Of a stretch of DNA of 64,000 bases, positions 50,235 to 60,262 are shown in pieces. The number at the start of each line of letters is the position of its first letter. Position 1 is the first letter of the stretch. The DNA comes from Saprospiraceae bacterium (GTDB taxonomy: Bacteria; Bacteroidota; Bacteroidia; Chitinophagales; Saprospiraceae), in contig JADKGI010000005.1 in assembly GCA_016722285.1 (NCBI GenBank), positions 1 through 64,000 of the forward strand, in the 5' to 3' direction. The position numbers and the translations under genes are program-made. The notes under the pieces were generated by a model, which was not told where the DNA came from, did not search any database, and saw nothing but the letters and a program-made list of their open reading frames with translations.

Positions 50235-53200
50235 ATGAAAAGATTTTTATTTTTTTTAATTGGTGCTTTATATGCGCTCGCCCCGAGCAATATGATTGCA
50301 CAAACTCCGGCATTTGCAGTTTCCTGCGGTGGTCAGGTCAACTTCTCTGTTAGTTCCCAATGTGCAGCATCTGCCTTGGAATTGTTTGGAGCAGTTGGAC
50401 TTAACACAGGAATTCGCTTCAAGATAGACGGCAAATATCTGCAAAGCGGTACAACTTTGACGGCTAATGGTACCCTTAATTTGGGAACAACCCTAACTTT
50501 AATTCCATCTATTGATCAGGATGTGATGAAACTCCTTATAAACAAGGACATCATATACGAAAAAGTACTTGGAGCTAACACTTGCTGGGGCAATATTTTG
50601 TTTCAGGACAAACTTCCTCCAGTCCTGACTTGCCCTGCCCAGAGCACGGTTTACTGCTGGGACGAGAGTACGCTCTTCGGCCAGATAGCATTATTTAACG
50701 GAGCGGCTCCGGGTGGTGGATTTCCATCAGGAAGTGCTACACCGGGATTTAGTTTATCTCCTGCCTTAGGCGTATTAGTACCTACAGTAAGTGAAAACTG
50801 TGGACTGACCAACTGGAAGTTCACTGATGTGGTGACAAATACTGTTGACAAGTGTAATACGCTTGTGACCAGAACATGGTTGGTAACAGACTGTGGTGGC
50901 AATACCGCAACATGTCAGCAAACCATTATTGTAAAACAGCCGAACTGGACATTGGCTCCAAACGCGCTTATTTTACCTGTTGACATTATACTCAACTGTG
51001 GTGCCAGTACTGTTCCGATATGTCCTTTGGATGACAATGGAGTATATCAAGCGGCTACAGCAGGTGCACATCTTCCTGTTATACAAGTAGCAGGCTATGC
51101 GCCAAATCAGGCTACGCCTATTTACAAATGTATTACTTTAGGCTTACCGAGCCTGTGTAATTACTATACTACGTACACAGACAATGAAATATCAGCGTGT
51201 GGTGTTGACTGTCATGGCAACAGGAAAGTATTCAGAACATGGCAGATCCTTGACTGGTGTAATGCAGTGTTTGTAACACATATCCAGGTGATCAAGGTGA
51301 TCGATCAGGTAGCTCCAACTGCTATCGCAAAAGACACGGTAGTGACCACAAGACCATGGGACTGTACAGCAGATGCATATATCCCTGATCTATGGGAACT
51401 GCATGACGATTGTGACCTTCACCCTACAGTACGACTGGAAACAAAAGACCCTAATGTAGTGATCTACAAAATAGGAGCGAGATGGAGAGCAAGCGGCTTG
51501 AAGTGCGGAGCGAATACATTGAGCTGGGTATTGAGAGATTGCTGTGACAACGAGCGTGTAGTAGATTTCACCGTAACAGTGTATGACAATACAGCGCCTA
51601 TCGCTGTTACGAAGCAGGATATCGTGATCAGCCTGACACCTGGCTATGATGCTGGGGGACAGGTAGATGCACAAGCGAAATTGTTTGTCAATAGTGTTGA
51701 CAATGGATCCTATGACAACTGTAGCCCAGTGAGACTGGAGATCAGAAGACCTACCGGACCAAGTTGTGGCAACTTAGGCTACCAGGGACATAATAGTAAC
51801 AGAACATTCAGAAGCAACCCAGGAATAAATGTTTCCTCTTCAGTTGCCAATGGAACTACTGTGCCAAACTTTGGACAGAATATGACATGGACATGGACTG
51901 GTAGCGTCACGAGAGATGCCGGCGTAAGTCCAACTACAGAAAGTTATGTAGTGACTTCTATCAATGTAGCTGAGGGAGTATGGTACTGGAAAAACAGAGC
52001 CACCGGATTAACGACATCCAGCGCGATAGGAAAAGATTATACAGGTAGTTCCGTAGTGACAGCATGGGGAGCAAATGCAGCACCATTTTACAACTTCCTG
52101 GATGAGGATGGTGGACAGTATGTGAAGTTCTGTTGTGAGGATTTGACTACAGCAGGAGCTGGCGTTGACAGAGACGGCATCCTAGATACAATGTTCCATC
52201 AAGTCATCCTGCGAGTATCGGATGATGGAAACAAAGACGGATGTATCGGCTGTTGGGTACTACCTACTACAGCAGATCCATATCCACGTCAGGATAACTA
52301 CAATGAGACGTGGGCAAATGTGAAAGTGGATAACAAGGTACCACCGGTACTTACCTGTCCACCAAATATAACCATAAGCTGCGAGGCACCGATTACCACA
52401 AGTACCACAACCTGGTTACCGGCCACACCGAGTGTATTGACCTTTACAGGCGTACCTACAGCATGGTCAGCATGTGGTGTTCCTGCAGTAGAATACAAGG
52501 ATGTAGTATCATTGAACCAGTGTAAATCAGGTACAGTAACGAGAACATTCAGAATAGTAGGAAACCCTGGCGTGAACTGTACTCAGATAATTACGGTATC
52601 ATCGAACTACAATTCCACTGTAGTATGGAGTTTCCTAGGGTCATGGTTATCCAGTCCTGGTTCGACCAGTGCTTCTTCAAAGAGATGGAATTCATATACT
52701 CCTAATAAAATATGTGGAGTTCAGGCAAATGGTGCAAGTACTGATATTACAGATCCAAATGTCTATATAAACTATGGACTGAAAGTACTTGAGACAACCA
52801 ATTGTGATGGACCGACAGAAACAGAATTGAGAGATGGACGTCCATTCTATGTACAGGGACCATGTGACGTGATCGGAGTGAATACAGCTGTAGAGCGTTA
52901 CGACTTTGAGGACGGCGTATGTCGTAAGTGGGTAGTAACCTATACTTTCATGAACTGGTGTAACAACTATTGCGTTAGATTCAAGCAAGACTGGGTATTC
53001 AAAGACGTGATAGCACCGGTTATCGCATGCGCACCACGCCCAATCTTCCAGCAGCAGGCTGAATGTACCACAAATATCACGTTGAAGAAATCAGCGACAG
53101 ACCTGGGTGGCTGTACAGTAGCAGCACCAGCGACAAGTGCGTGGTTGAAGTGGGAAGTATTTGTAGATGCATGGGGAGATGGAACATGGGATTATGCGTA

Positions 53201-55121
53201 CAGTTCATTCAGAACAAATATTACTTCAAACGGTGGATTTGCCGATGTTACTTATGGAGGAATAAGCTCAAGTACAAATCCTGCAGGAACAATACCTACG
53301 AAGTATCTGGCACCTACCGTACCTGGAGATGATGCGACGATCGACTTCAGATATCCGATTACCGGAAAGTACAGCCACCACAAAATATTGTGGAGAGTAT
53401 ATGACGGATGTCACAACTCAACACAGTGTATCGAGGAGATCGAAGTAAAAGATCTGAAGCCACCAACCCCATACTGTATCCACCTGAGTACAGCACTGAT
53501 GCAGGTACCGGTAGGAGCACCTGCGGGATCAGCACCGATGGTAGAGATCTGGGCGAGAGACTTTGACAGAGGAAGTACAGACTTCTGTACAGCACAGCAA
53601 GACCTGAAATTTACTTTCAACAACTGGTTGCCAAATGCAGACAGAATCTACAGTGAGCACTACTTTGATGCAGCCGGCAAAGGATATGACATCACAGCGA
53701 GCAATACGATTAAGTATAATGCAGGAGAATACCAGAGATGGTTACCATCGCAGAAATCATCTTCGATGATCTTCACGAAGGCAAATCTGCCTGGCGTGAC
53801 GCTGAAAATGTCCGTAATCGACTGGAATAACAACGTAGATTACTGTTCCGTTGACCTGAGACTGGTATGTAATGATCCGATCAACTGTCCACCAAGTGCA
53901 GGCTCAAGAATAGCCGGTACAGTTAAGACAGCGGGAGATCAGCCGGTAAATAATGTAACTGTTACGATAGATGCCAACATAACTGAGTACCCTGTATCTG
54001 TAATGACACCTGCTACAGGTTCATTTGAGAAAACTGTACCATCAGGATTGGATTATGAGGTGACAGCGAGCAAAGGCGGAGACTACATCAATGGTGTAAG
54101 TACACTTGACCTTGTAATGATTCAGAGACATATCTTAGGAATCCAGACATTCGACAGCCCATACAAGTTGATTGCTGCAGACGCTACCAATGATGGTAAA
54201 GTAACAGCTGCCGACCTGACAGAGCTTAGAAAACTGATCCTGGGTATCACCAATGAATTGCCAAACAACGCAAGCTGGAGATTCCCTGTTTCATCACAGA
54301 CAATGGATGCAAGTAATCCTTTCCCATTCATGGAGAAAATAGCGATAGCATCTATCAGTGTTGATAAGATGGATCAAAACTTCGTAGCAGTGAAGATAGG
54401 AGATGTAAACGGAAATGTAAGCACGAATGTAGCTAACCCTGCAGTAGAAGGCAGAAGCAACAAAACAGTTGCAATGGCAGTAGCTGAGCAGGCAATAGCA
54501 GCAGGAGATGTGGTAGAAATACCGGTTACAGCAGCTAACTTCAATGATGTAGCAGGCTTCCAGTACACGATGAACCTGAAAGGTGCAAGCCTTGTGGGAA
54601 TCAACAGTGGAGCACTGGAAATGACTGACAATAACATCGGAGTGATAGCAAAAGATGTAGTAACAATGTCTTATGCAGCCAACAATGGTGTAACAGTATC
54701 AAGTAACGAAGTACTCTTCACATTAGTAGTGAAAGCAGACAGAGCAGTAAAAGTAAGCGAAATGTTATCTATCGGTTCAGCAGTAACACCAGCAGAATCT
54801 TACACAAGTGACTTTGCAGTAGGTAAGGTAAGTCTTGAAGTGAGAACCGCACCGGTTACCGCAATCGCATTGATGCAGAATGAGCCTAACCCATTCAAGG
54901 GTCAGACTACAGTAAGCTTCTTAATGCCTGATGCAGCAGCAGCTAGTTTGAGTGTATATGATGTTACCGGTAAGGTAGTATCAGTGAGAAACATCCAGGC
55001 AAACAAAGGTTTGAACAGTGAAATCTTCACTAGAGAGCAATTGGGAGCAAGTGGTGTGATGTACTATACACTTAAGAGTGGTGAGTTTACAGCTACCAGA
55101 AAAATGATCATTATCGATTAA
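50235..55121 (+). CDS. Large T9SS surface protein with HYR-like, dockerin and cohesin-like regions
   Basis: 1628 residues, uninterrupted. A signal peptide (MKRFLFFLIGALYALAPSNM) is followed by repeated HYR-like modules in which DKLPPVLTCPAQSTVYC, DNKVPPVLTCPPNITISC and similar segments alternate with Cys- and Trp-rich parts (WKFTDVVTNTVDKCNTLVTR, RKWVVTYTFMNWC). A prealbumin-like insert (AGTVKTAGDQPVNNVTVTI) leads into a dockerin-type repeat pair (STLDLVMIQRHILGI, then DATNDGKVTAADLTELRKL with a calcium-loop pattern). A cohesin-like strand region follows (VEIPVTAANFNDVAGFQYTM). The last 80 residues are a type A T9SS sorting domain (MQNEPNPFKGQTTVSFLMPD to ATRKMIIID). It is an exported, probably lipopolysaccharide-anchored surface protein. 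The start at 50235 gives the signal peptide directly. Confidence 0.9.
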   Translation: MKRFLFFLIGALYALAPSNMIAQTPAFAVSCGGQVNFSVSSQCAASALELFGAVGLNTGIRFKIDGKYLQSGTTLTANGTLNLGTTLTLIPSIDQDVMKLLINKDIIYEKVLGANTCWGNILFQDKLPPVLTCPAQSTVYCWDESTLFGQIALFNGAAPGGGFPSGSATPGFSLSPALGVLVPTVSENCGLTNWKFTDVVTNTVDKCNTLVTRTWLVTDCGGNTATCQQTIIVKQPNWTLAPNALILPVDIILNCGASTVPICPLDDNGVYQAATAGAHLPVIQVAGYAPNQATPIYKCITLGLPSLCNYYTTYTDNEISACGVDCHGNRKVFRTWQILDWCNAVFVTHIQVIKVIDQVAPTAIAKDTVVTTRPWDCTADAYIPDLWELHDDCDLHPTVRLETKDPNVVIYKIGARWRASGLKCGANTLSWVLRDCCDNERVVDFTVTVYDNTAPIAVTKQDIVISLTPGYDAGGQVDAQAKLFVNSVDNGSYDNCSPVRLEIRRPTGPSCGNLGYQGHNSNRTFRSNPGINVSSSVANGTTVPNFGQNMTWTWTGSVTRDAGVSPTTESYVVTSINVAEGVWYWKNRATGLTTSSAIGKDYTGSSVVTAWGANAAPFYNFLDEDGGQYVKFCCEDLTTAGAGVDRDGILDTMFHQVILRVSDDGNKDGCIGCWVLPTTADPYPRQDNYNETWANVKVDNKVPPVLTCPPNITISCEAPITTSTTTWLPATPSVLTFTGVPTAWSACGVPAVEYKDVVSLNQCKSGTVTRTFRIVGNPGVNCTQIITVSSNYNSTVVWSFLGSWLSSPGSTSASSKRWNSYTPNKICGVQANGASTDITDPNVYINYGLKVLETTNCDGPTETELRDGRPFYVQGPCDVIGVNTAVERYDFEDGVCRKWVVTYTFMNWCNNYCVRFKQDWVFKDVIAPVIACAPRPIFQQQAECTTNITLKKSATDLGGCTVAAPATSAWLKWEVFVDAWGDGTWDYAYSSFRTNITSNGGFADVTYGGISSSTNPAGTIPTKYLAPTVPGDDATIDFRYPITGKYSHHKILWRVYDGCHNSTQCIEEIEVKDLKPPTPYCIHLSTALMQVPVGAPAGSAPMVEIWARDFDRGSTDFCTAQQDLKFTFNNWLPNADRIYSEHYFDAAGKGYDITASNTIKYNAGEYQRWLPSQKSSSMIFTKANLPGVTLKMSVIDWNNNVDYCSVDLRLVCNDPINCPPSAGSRIAGTVKTAGDQPVNNVTVTIDANITEYPVSVMTPATGSFEKTVPSGLDYEVTASKGGDYINGVSTLDLVMIQRHILGIQTFDSPYKLIAADATNDGKVTAADLTELRKLILGITNELPNNASWRFPVSSQTMDASNPFPFMEKIAIASISVDKMDQNFVAVKIGDVNGNVSTNVANPAVEGRSNKTVAMAVAEQAIAAGDVVEIPVTAANFNDVAGFQYTMNLKGASLVGINSGALEMTDNNIGVIAKDVVTMSYAANNGVTVSSNEVLFTLVVKADRAVKVSEMLSIGSAVTPAESYTSDFAVGKVSLEVRTAPVTAIALMQNEPNPFKGQTTVSFLMPDAAAASLSVYDVTGKVVSVRNIQANKGLNSEIFTREQLGASGVMYYTLKSGEFTATRKMIIID

Positions 55122-55151
55122 TTGATGATGAATATCTAAAAATCAAAGCTT

Positions 55152-55183
55152 AAGCAGGGGCTGTCATACAGCCTCTGCTTTTA
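55152..55183 (+). terminator. Rho-independent-like terminator
   Basis: Stem AAGCAGGGGCTGT (55152-55164) pairs with ACAGCCTCTGCTT (55168-55180) with one wobble pair and a 3-base loop, followed by TTT. It lies 30 bases after the stop of the large surface protein. A second, weaker GC-rich hairpin ending in T7 follows at about 55205-55240. Confidence 0.75.
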
Positions 55184-55255
55184 AAATAAATCGGTTTTTG
55201 GGATGGCCTCTCTTCGAGCAATTGGAGGGGGGCTTTTTTTATTGATTCAAATGAA

Positions 55256-55735
55256 ATGTGACTTTTACGAAGTCATGGGGAATAAATACACAAAATATGA
55301 GATCAGAAGACGATCCTGTAAGGATCAAACTATATTAGAAAAGAAATAAAATAATGGAAAGACTGACCCTGAAGGGGTCACACCAAATTAGAAAAGAAAT
55401 AATGGAAAACTGACCCTGTATGGGTCATACAAAATCAACATAGGATAGTGTGACCCTTCCCGGGTCATATATTTTCCAAGTTATATAATTTGAACATAGT
55501 AAGACTTCTACGAAGCCATGGGGAATAAATACACAAAATATGAGATCAGAAGACGATCCTGTAAGGATCAAACTATATTAGAAAAAAGAGAAAATAATGG
55601 AAAGACTGACCCTGAAGGGGTCATACAAAATTAGAAAAGAAAGTAATAGAAATTGACCCTGTCGGGGTCATACAATATCTGTCACTCGTTGGTAGTGTGA
55701 CCCAAACGGGATCATACAAAATTTGCTCAGAATAT
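55256..55735. repeat. REP-like palindrome cluster, left of the transposase
   Basis: Two composite units of about 240 bases begin with GACTTTTACGAAGTC (55260-55274) and GACTTCTACGAAGCC (55503-55517). Within and after them are ACGATCCTGTAAGGATC hairpins and several TGACCC...GGGTCA hairpins, for example 55411-55427 (TGACCCTGTATGGGTCA). They are joined by conserved spacers (TATATTAGAAAAGAAATA, ATGGAAAGACTGACCCTG). Confidence 0.85.
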
Positions 55736-55889
55736 CCTTCCTTTAATATTTATGCATCGTAATAAAATTTCTAAATGGTGGAGAGAAATAATTAGAAATT
55801 TTATTTCTAAAAAGCAATTTTTTCTAATATTTCCTATCTTTATTATAAGTTTGAGAATTGATTCAAATTATCAGTTTTAAAACAGACCA

Positions 55890-56365
55890 ATGGCAAACCC
55901 ATATAAAAAAGTCTATCTGCATATAGTTTTTGCAGTCAAACACAGACAAGCATTACTTGGAAAAGACTGGCGGGATAAGGTATTCGCTTATATAGCAGGT
56001 ATATTAAACAAAAGAGGCCATTATTCTTTGGCAGTTAATGGATACAATGACCACGTCCATATTTTTTTTGATTATAGTTGCAAGGAATTGATTTCTGACT
56101 TGGTAAGAGAGATTAAAAAAGCTTCAAACCAATATATTGTTGAAAATATTTTTACTAAAAATAAATTTGAATGGCACAATGGCTATGCTGTTTTTTCGGT
56201 GGGTTATAGGGATAAAGAAATTTTTTAAATTATATTGTTAATCAGGAAGCACACCACACCAGTCGAACTTTTAAAGAAGAGTACATCTCCCTGATGACTA
56301 AATATGAGGTCGATTATGAGGAAGAATATATATTTGAATTTTTTGATACTTTTAATGAGAGTTGA
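55890..56365 (+). CDS. IS200-like/RAYT Y1 transposase (one frameshift)
   Basis: The first frame gives 112 residues starting MANPYKKVYLHIVFAVKHRQ, with the HUH pair in NDHVHIFFDY (His 55 and 57) and a FEWHNGYAVFSVGYRDKE segment, all typical of the Y1 single-strand transposase family. The frame stops at 56226-56228, just after a T6 run. Adding one T restores EIFLNYIVNQEAHHTSRTF, which carries the expected catalytic Tyr (NYIVNQ) and runs to a TGA at 56365, giving about 158 residues. No IS200-type flanking ends are evident. Instead palindromic repeats surround the gene, as for REP-associated transposases (RAYTs). Confidence 0.82.
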
Positions 56366-56379
56366 GTTAGTTATTGTCT

Positions 56380-57245
56380 GACCGCTCCGGATTCAGAATT
56401 TTATTAATAATATTTATCAAATGATAATTTCTTTTATGTCAGGAAATAATCTACTATATAATATGAAGTAAAAGCGACCTGTAGGGATCTAACTGCACTT
56501 AAACGAAGAGACTTGATAAACGATCCTGCAGGGAAGCAATTATATTAGAAAAGAAATAAAATAATGGAAAGACTGACCCTGTATGGGTCATACAAAATCA
56601 ACATAGGAAAGTGTGACCCCTTCAGGGTCATAAATTTCTGAAATAATATTATTCGAACATAGTAAGACTTCTACGAAGTCATAGGGAATAGATACACAAA
56701 ATATGGGACTAAAAAACGATCCTGCAGGGATCGAACTATATTAGAAAAGAAAAAAGATAATGGAAAGACTGACCCTGTATGGGTCATACAAAATCAACAT
56801 AGGAAAGTGTGACCCCTTCAGGGTCATAAATTTCTGAAATAATATTATTCGAACATAGTAAGACTTCTACGAAGTCATAGGGAATAGATTCACAAAATAT
56901 GGGATCAAACGATCCTGTAAGGATCGAACTATATTAGAAAAAAAAGAAAATAATGGAAAGACTGACCCTGAAGGGGTCACACTAAATTAGAAATAAAATA
57001 ATGGAAAGACTGACCCTGTATGGGTCATACAAAATCAACATAGGAAAGTGTGACCCCTTCAGGGTCATAAATTTCTCAAATAATATTATTCGAACATAGT
57101 AAGACTTCTACGAAGTCATAGGGAATAGATACACAAAATATGGGATCATACTATATTTAAAAGAAAGAGAGTATAAGAAATTGACCCCATCGGGGTCATA
57201 CAATATCTACATGAAACCAAATCATTAATTGCTACAGGCTTTAGC
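56380..57245. repeat. REP-like palindrome cluster, right of the transposase
   Basis: Three units begin with GACTTCTACGAAGTC at 56666-56680, 56862-56876 and 57103-57117, about 200-240 bases apart. Each is followed by GGGAATAGAT(A/T)CACAAAATATGG. The first two then carry a GATCCT...AGGATCG hairpin and TGACCC...GGGTCA hairpins; the last unit is shorter and keeps a GACCCCATCGGGGTC hairpin. A partial fourth unit is at 56470-56600. Composition and order match the left cluster. Confidence 0.85.
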
Positions 57246-57456
57246 CGTGGCAATTTTAAAATACCTATTATTTGCTTTAGCCAAAAAATGGGTAGTATAG
57301 GCTAATGCCTGATAATAAATCTTTCTCATTTCCAAAGGCTGAAGCACCTTTCTAATTATAATATTGAATATTTTCAATTATTTTTTACCTATTTTTGTAT
57401 TTGGAAATTTCCGCATTTTTGCTTTTAGCATATTTTTTTTGATCGAAATTACTAAA

Positions 57457-58671
57457 ATGACTTTACAGGCTTCATATATCGTCAAAGGCTGCCGTACTCC
57501 TGTTGGTAAACTCAGAGGATCATTATCTGGCGTCAGAACAGATGACCTGGCAGCCATACCGATACGTGCACTTCTGAACTACTTCGATAATCTTGATCCT
57601 TTATTCATCAATGATGTAATACTGGGATGTGCAAATCAAGCAGGAGAAGATAACAGAAATGTTGCCAGAATGGCCTCATTGTTGGCAGGCTTACCTTTTA
57701 ATGTACCTGGAGAGACCATTAACCGTTTGTGCGCTTCAGGGATGTCAGCTGTCATACATGCTCATAGATCGATATTGGCGGGCGATGCTGACCTTATCTT
57801 AGCAGGTGGGGTTGAGCAAATGACACGTGCTCCATATGTATTATCCAAGTCAGCTACACCATTTGGGAATGATGCCACCATTTTTGACAGCAGTTTCGGA
57901 TGGAGATTTATCAATCCTGAGATGAAAAGACTCTTTGGTACCGATGCCATGGGTGAAACAGCTGAAAATCTGGCTGATATGTACCAAATTTCAAGAGAAG
58001 ACCAGGATTCTTTTGCCTGCTGGTCGCAAAAAAAGGCATATTCTGCTGTGAAAGCAGGGTTGTTTAAAGAAGAGATCATAGATGTTGAAATTAAGAATGA
58101 TAAGAAACAAAATGTTTTATTTTCTGAGGATGAGTTTATAAGGCCGGATACAACTATTGAAGGCTTGACAAAACTACGGCCCGTTTTCAGAAAAGATGGA
58201 AGTGTGACCGCAGGCAATACTTCAGGAATAAATGACGGTGCTGCGGCCATGCTCATCGCTTCAAGCAAAGCACTCACAGTACATGACTTAACACCAATGG
58301 CGAGAATAGTGAGCTCGGGAATAGTAGGAGTAGAACCACGCATCATGGGTATCGGGCCAGTCGGGGCAAGCAAACTTGCTTTGAAAAAAGCCGGCTTGAG
58401 TCTGGACAATATGGATGTTATCGAGATAAATGAAGCATTTGCAGTACAGGTACTGGCGTGTACCAGATTACTGGGCCTTTCGGATACAGATATCCGATTG
58501 AATCCAAACGGCGGGGCAATAGCGCTCGGTCATCCTTTGGGCATGTCTGGTACCAGAATTCTATTGACCGCTGCACTAGAACTGAGGAGAAGAAAGAAAA
58601 GATATGCTTTAATAACTATGTGTGTCGGAGTAGGGCAGGGATATGCTGTCATAATAGAGAATTGTTTATAA
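57457..58671 (+). CDS. Thiolase (acetyl-CoA C-acyltransferase)
   Basis: 404 residues from the ATG at 57457 (MTLQASYIVKGCRTPVGKLR). An upstream in-frame ATG at 57364 would add 31 hydrophobic residues not seen in thiolases. The nucleophile Cys 92 is in TINRLCASGMSAV. The His is in GGAIALGHPLGMSGTRIL, and the second active-site Cys in TMCVGVGQGYA. The conserved EINEAFAVQ is also present. It catalyses the last step of fatty acid or aromatic beta-oxidation (3-ketoacyl-CoA to acetyl-CoA) or the reverse condensation. Full length, cytoplasmic, with no operon partners here. A pcaF/fadA-type role cannot be separated from sequence alone. Confidence 0.93.
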   Translation: MTLQASYIVKGCRTPVGKLRGSLSGVRTDDLAAIPIRALLNYFDNLDPLFINDVILGCANQAGEDNRNVARMASLLAGLPFNVPGETINRLCASGMSAVIHAHRSILAGDADLILAGGVEQMTRAPYVLSKSATPFGNDATIFDSSFGWRFINPEMKRLFGTDAMGETAENLADMYQISREDQDSFACWSQKKAYSAVKAGLFKEEIIDVEIKNDKKQNVLFSEDEFIRPDTTIEGLTKLRPVFRKDGSVTAGNTSGINDGAAAMLIASSKALTVHDLTPMARIVSSGIVGVEPRIMGIGPVGASKLALKKAGLSLDNMDVIEINEAFAVQVLACTRLLGLSDTDIRLNPNGGAIALGHPLGMSGTRILLTAALELRRRKKRYALITMCVGVGQGYAVIIENCL

Positions 58672-58900
58672 GTATTTTGCTACCACGTGATAGGTTTGAT
58701 ATTTTATTTATTATTATTATGATAATTAATCAGAAGCTACCCAAAAGGAGTTGGATATTGGTAGCCAGGGCTTATAACCTGTGGCCAAAGTGGATTAATG
58801 CATCGGTTTTGACGAAATTTTTGCAAAAAAAACAAAAATTGTGCCTTAGCCATTAGTTACCTGCGTTGGTGCATAATAGTACATTAATATATTATTTAAA

Positions 58901-60232
58901 ATGAAAAAGGTTTTTTACATCTCTACAGTTTGCATTCTGGTAATGTCATGCAGTAAAATCATGGTAGCACCTGAAGAAAATAACGGTGATGTTGTATTGA
59001 TGTTTGACAGCATATATGAAGTTATTATTCATGAGTCTTCAGTTAACCGACCTTGTGAACCCAGTATTTCTATTTGTCCTGATAATACTGATCACATAGT
59101 AGCCGGTTCTGTATTGAATAATGTATATATCTCAGATGATGGGGGCAAAACATGGATATCAGATAAAATGAAATCGGCGTATGGTGTATATGGTGATCCT
59201 GTAGTCAGATATGTAAATGGTCATCGGATTTTGTACACGCACCTCTCGGATCCTGCGGGCAAACCATACAATAGCATTGAATTTCTGGACAGAATAGTAG
59301 TTCAGGCTTCCGATGATAATGGCCGAACCTGGAATGATGGCTCCAGTCCGCTGGCAGATATGAGTAAGGATCATGATAAGCCTTGGGTAGCTACAAGACC
59401 TGGTACAAAGTTGGTACTAATGTCCTGGACTGAGTTTGACAAATACGCCAGTGAAGAGTCAGGGGATGTTTCAAAAATTCTTTTTTCTGCATCTGCGGAT
59501 GAAGGAACAACCTGGTCTGAGGCCATAACCATAAGTGAATTTAGCGGCGATTGCCTGGACAATGATAAAACTACTGAAGGGGCCTATCCGGCTATTGGGG
59601 TTGATGGTACATATTATGTTGTATGGGGATATGATAGCAAGCTTTACCTTGATATTTCGAAGGATAGTGGAAAGATCTGGTTGGACAATGATAAAGTGGT
59701 AGCTGACCAGATAGGCGGATGGGCAATAGATATTCCAGGTATAGGCCGTTGCAATGGGATGCCCTCAATAAAATGTGATCATTCTGCAAATAAGTACCGT
59801 GGAAATCTTTACATTTCATGGAGTGACCAGCGAAACGGGCTGAATGATACGGATGTGTGGCTCATATCGTCATCGGATAAAGGCCTGACATGGACTACCC
59901 CGGTAAGAGTCAATACTGATGGGACAGGAAAACATCAGTTTTTTTCAGCTATGGATGTAGATCAGAGTACTGGATATATTTACTTTGTTTTTTATGACCG
60001 GCGTGATTATTCTGACAACCGAACAGATGTATATCTGGCATATTCTCTTGATGGAGGAAAAACCTTTGAGAATAAAAAGATAAGTCAATACTCTTTTTTA
60101 CCTGAACCTTCCCTATTTTTTGGTGATTATAATGATATTAGTGCAAGCAACGGTAAAATCCGACCTATATGGACACATCAGGATAAGACAAAATTAAGTG
60201 TCAGAACAGCTATAATTGATATTAAGAAATAA
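58901..60232 (+). CDS. BNR/sialidase-type repeat lipoprotein
   Basis: 443 residues with a lipoprotein signal (MKKVFYISTVCILVMSC). At least six Asp-box (BNR) motifs are visible, including SDDGGKTW, SDDNGRTWN, SADEGTTWS, SKDSGKIW, SSDKGLTWT and SLDGGKTFE. These mark blades of a beta-propeller of the sialidase or BNR type. The catalytic residues of true sialidases are not clear, so a glycan-binding or unknown surface role is as likely as hydrolysis. The lipid anchor places it in the outer envelope. Confidence 0.82.
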   Translation: MKKVFYISTVCILVMSCSKIMVAPEENNGDVVLMFDSIYEVIIHESSVNRPCEPSISICPDNTDHIVAGSVLNNVYISDDGGKTWISDKMKSAYGVYGDPVVRYVNGHRILYTHLSDPAGKPYNSIEFLDRIVVQASDDNGRTWNDGSSPLADMSKDHDKPWVATRPGTKLVLMSWTEFDKYASEESGDVSKILFSASADEGTTWSEAITISEFSGDCLDNDKTTEGAYPAIGVDGTYYVVWGYDSKLYLDISKDSGKIWLDNDKVVADQIGGWAIDIPGIGRCNGMPSIKCDHSANKYRGNLYISWSDQRNGLNDTDVWLISSSDKGLTWTTPVRVNTDGTGKHQFFSAMDVDQSTGYIYFVFYDRRDYSDNRTDVYLAYSLDGGKTFENKKISQYSFLPEPSLFFGDYNDISASNGKIRPIWTHQDKTKLSVRTAIIDIKK

Positions 60233-60262
60233 TATAAATATACTATTAAATTGAAACAAAAG

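Noticed and set aside
57762..58409. A 215-codon minus-strand open frame inside the thiolase gene
   Set aside because: The thiolase frame contains all catalytic motifs. The antisense frame is serine- and proline-rich and typical of shadow frames.
21059..58770. Short similarity between 21059-21083 and 58747-58770 (GGAGTTGAATATTGGT-like)
   Set aside because: Only about 22 of 25 bases agree and the flanks do not align, so chance or a trivial remnant cannot be excluded.
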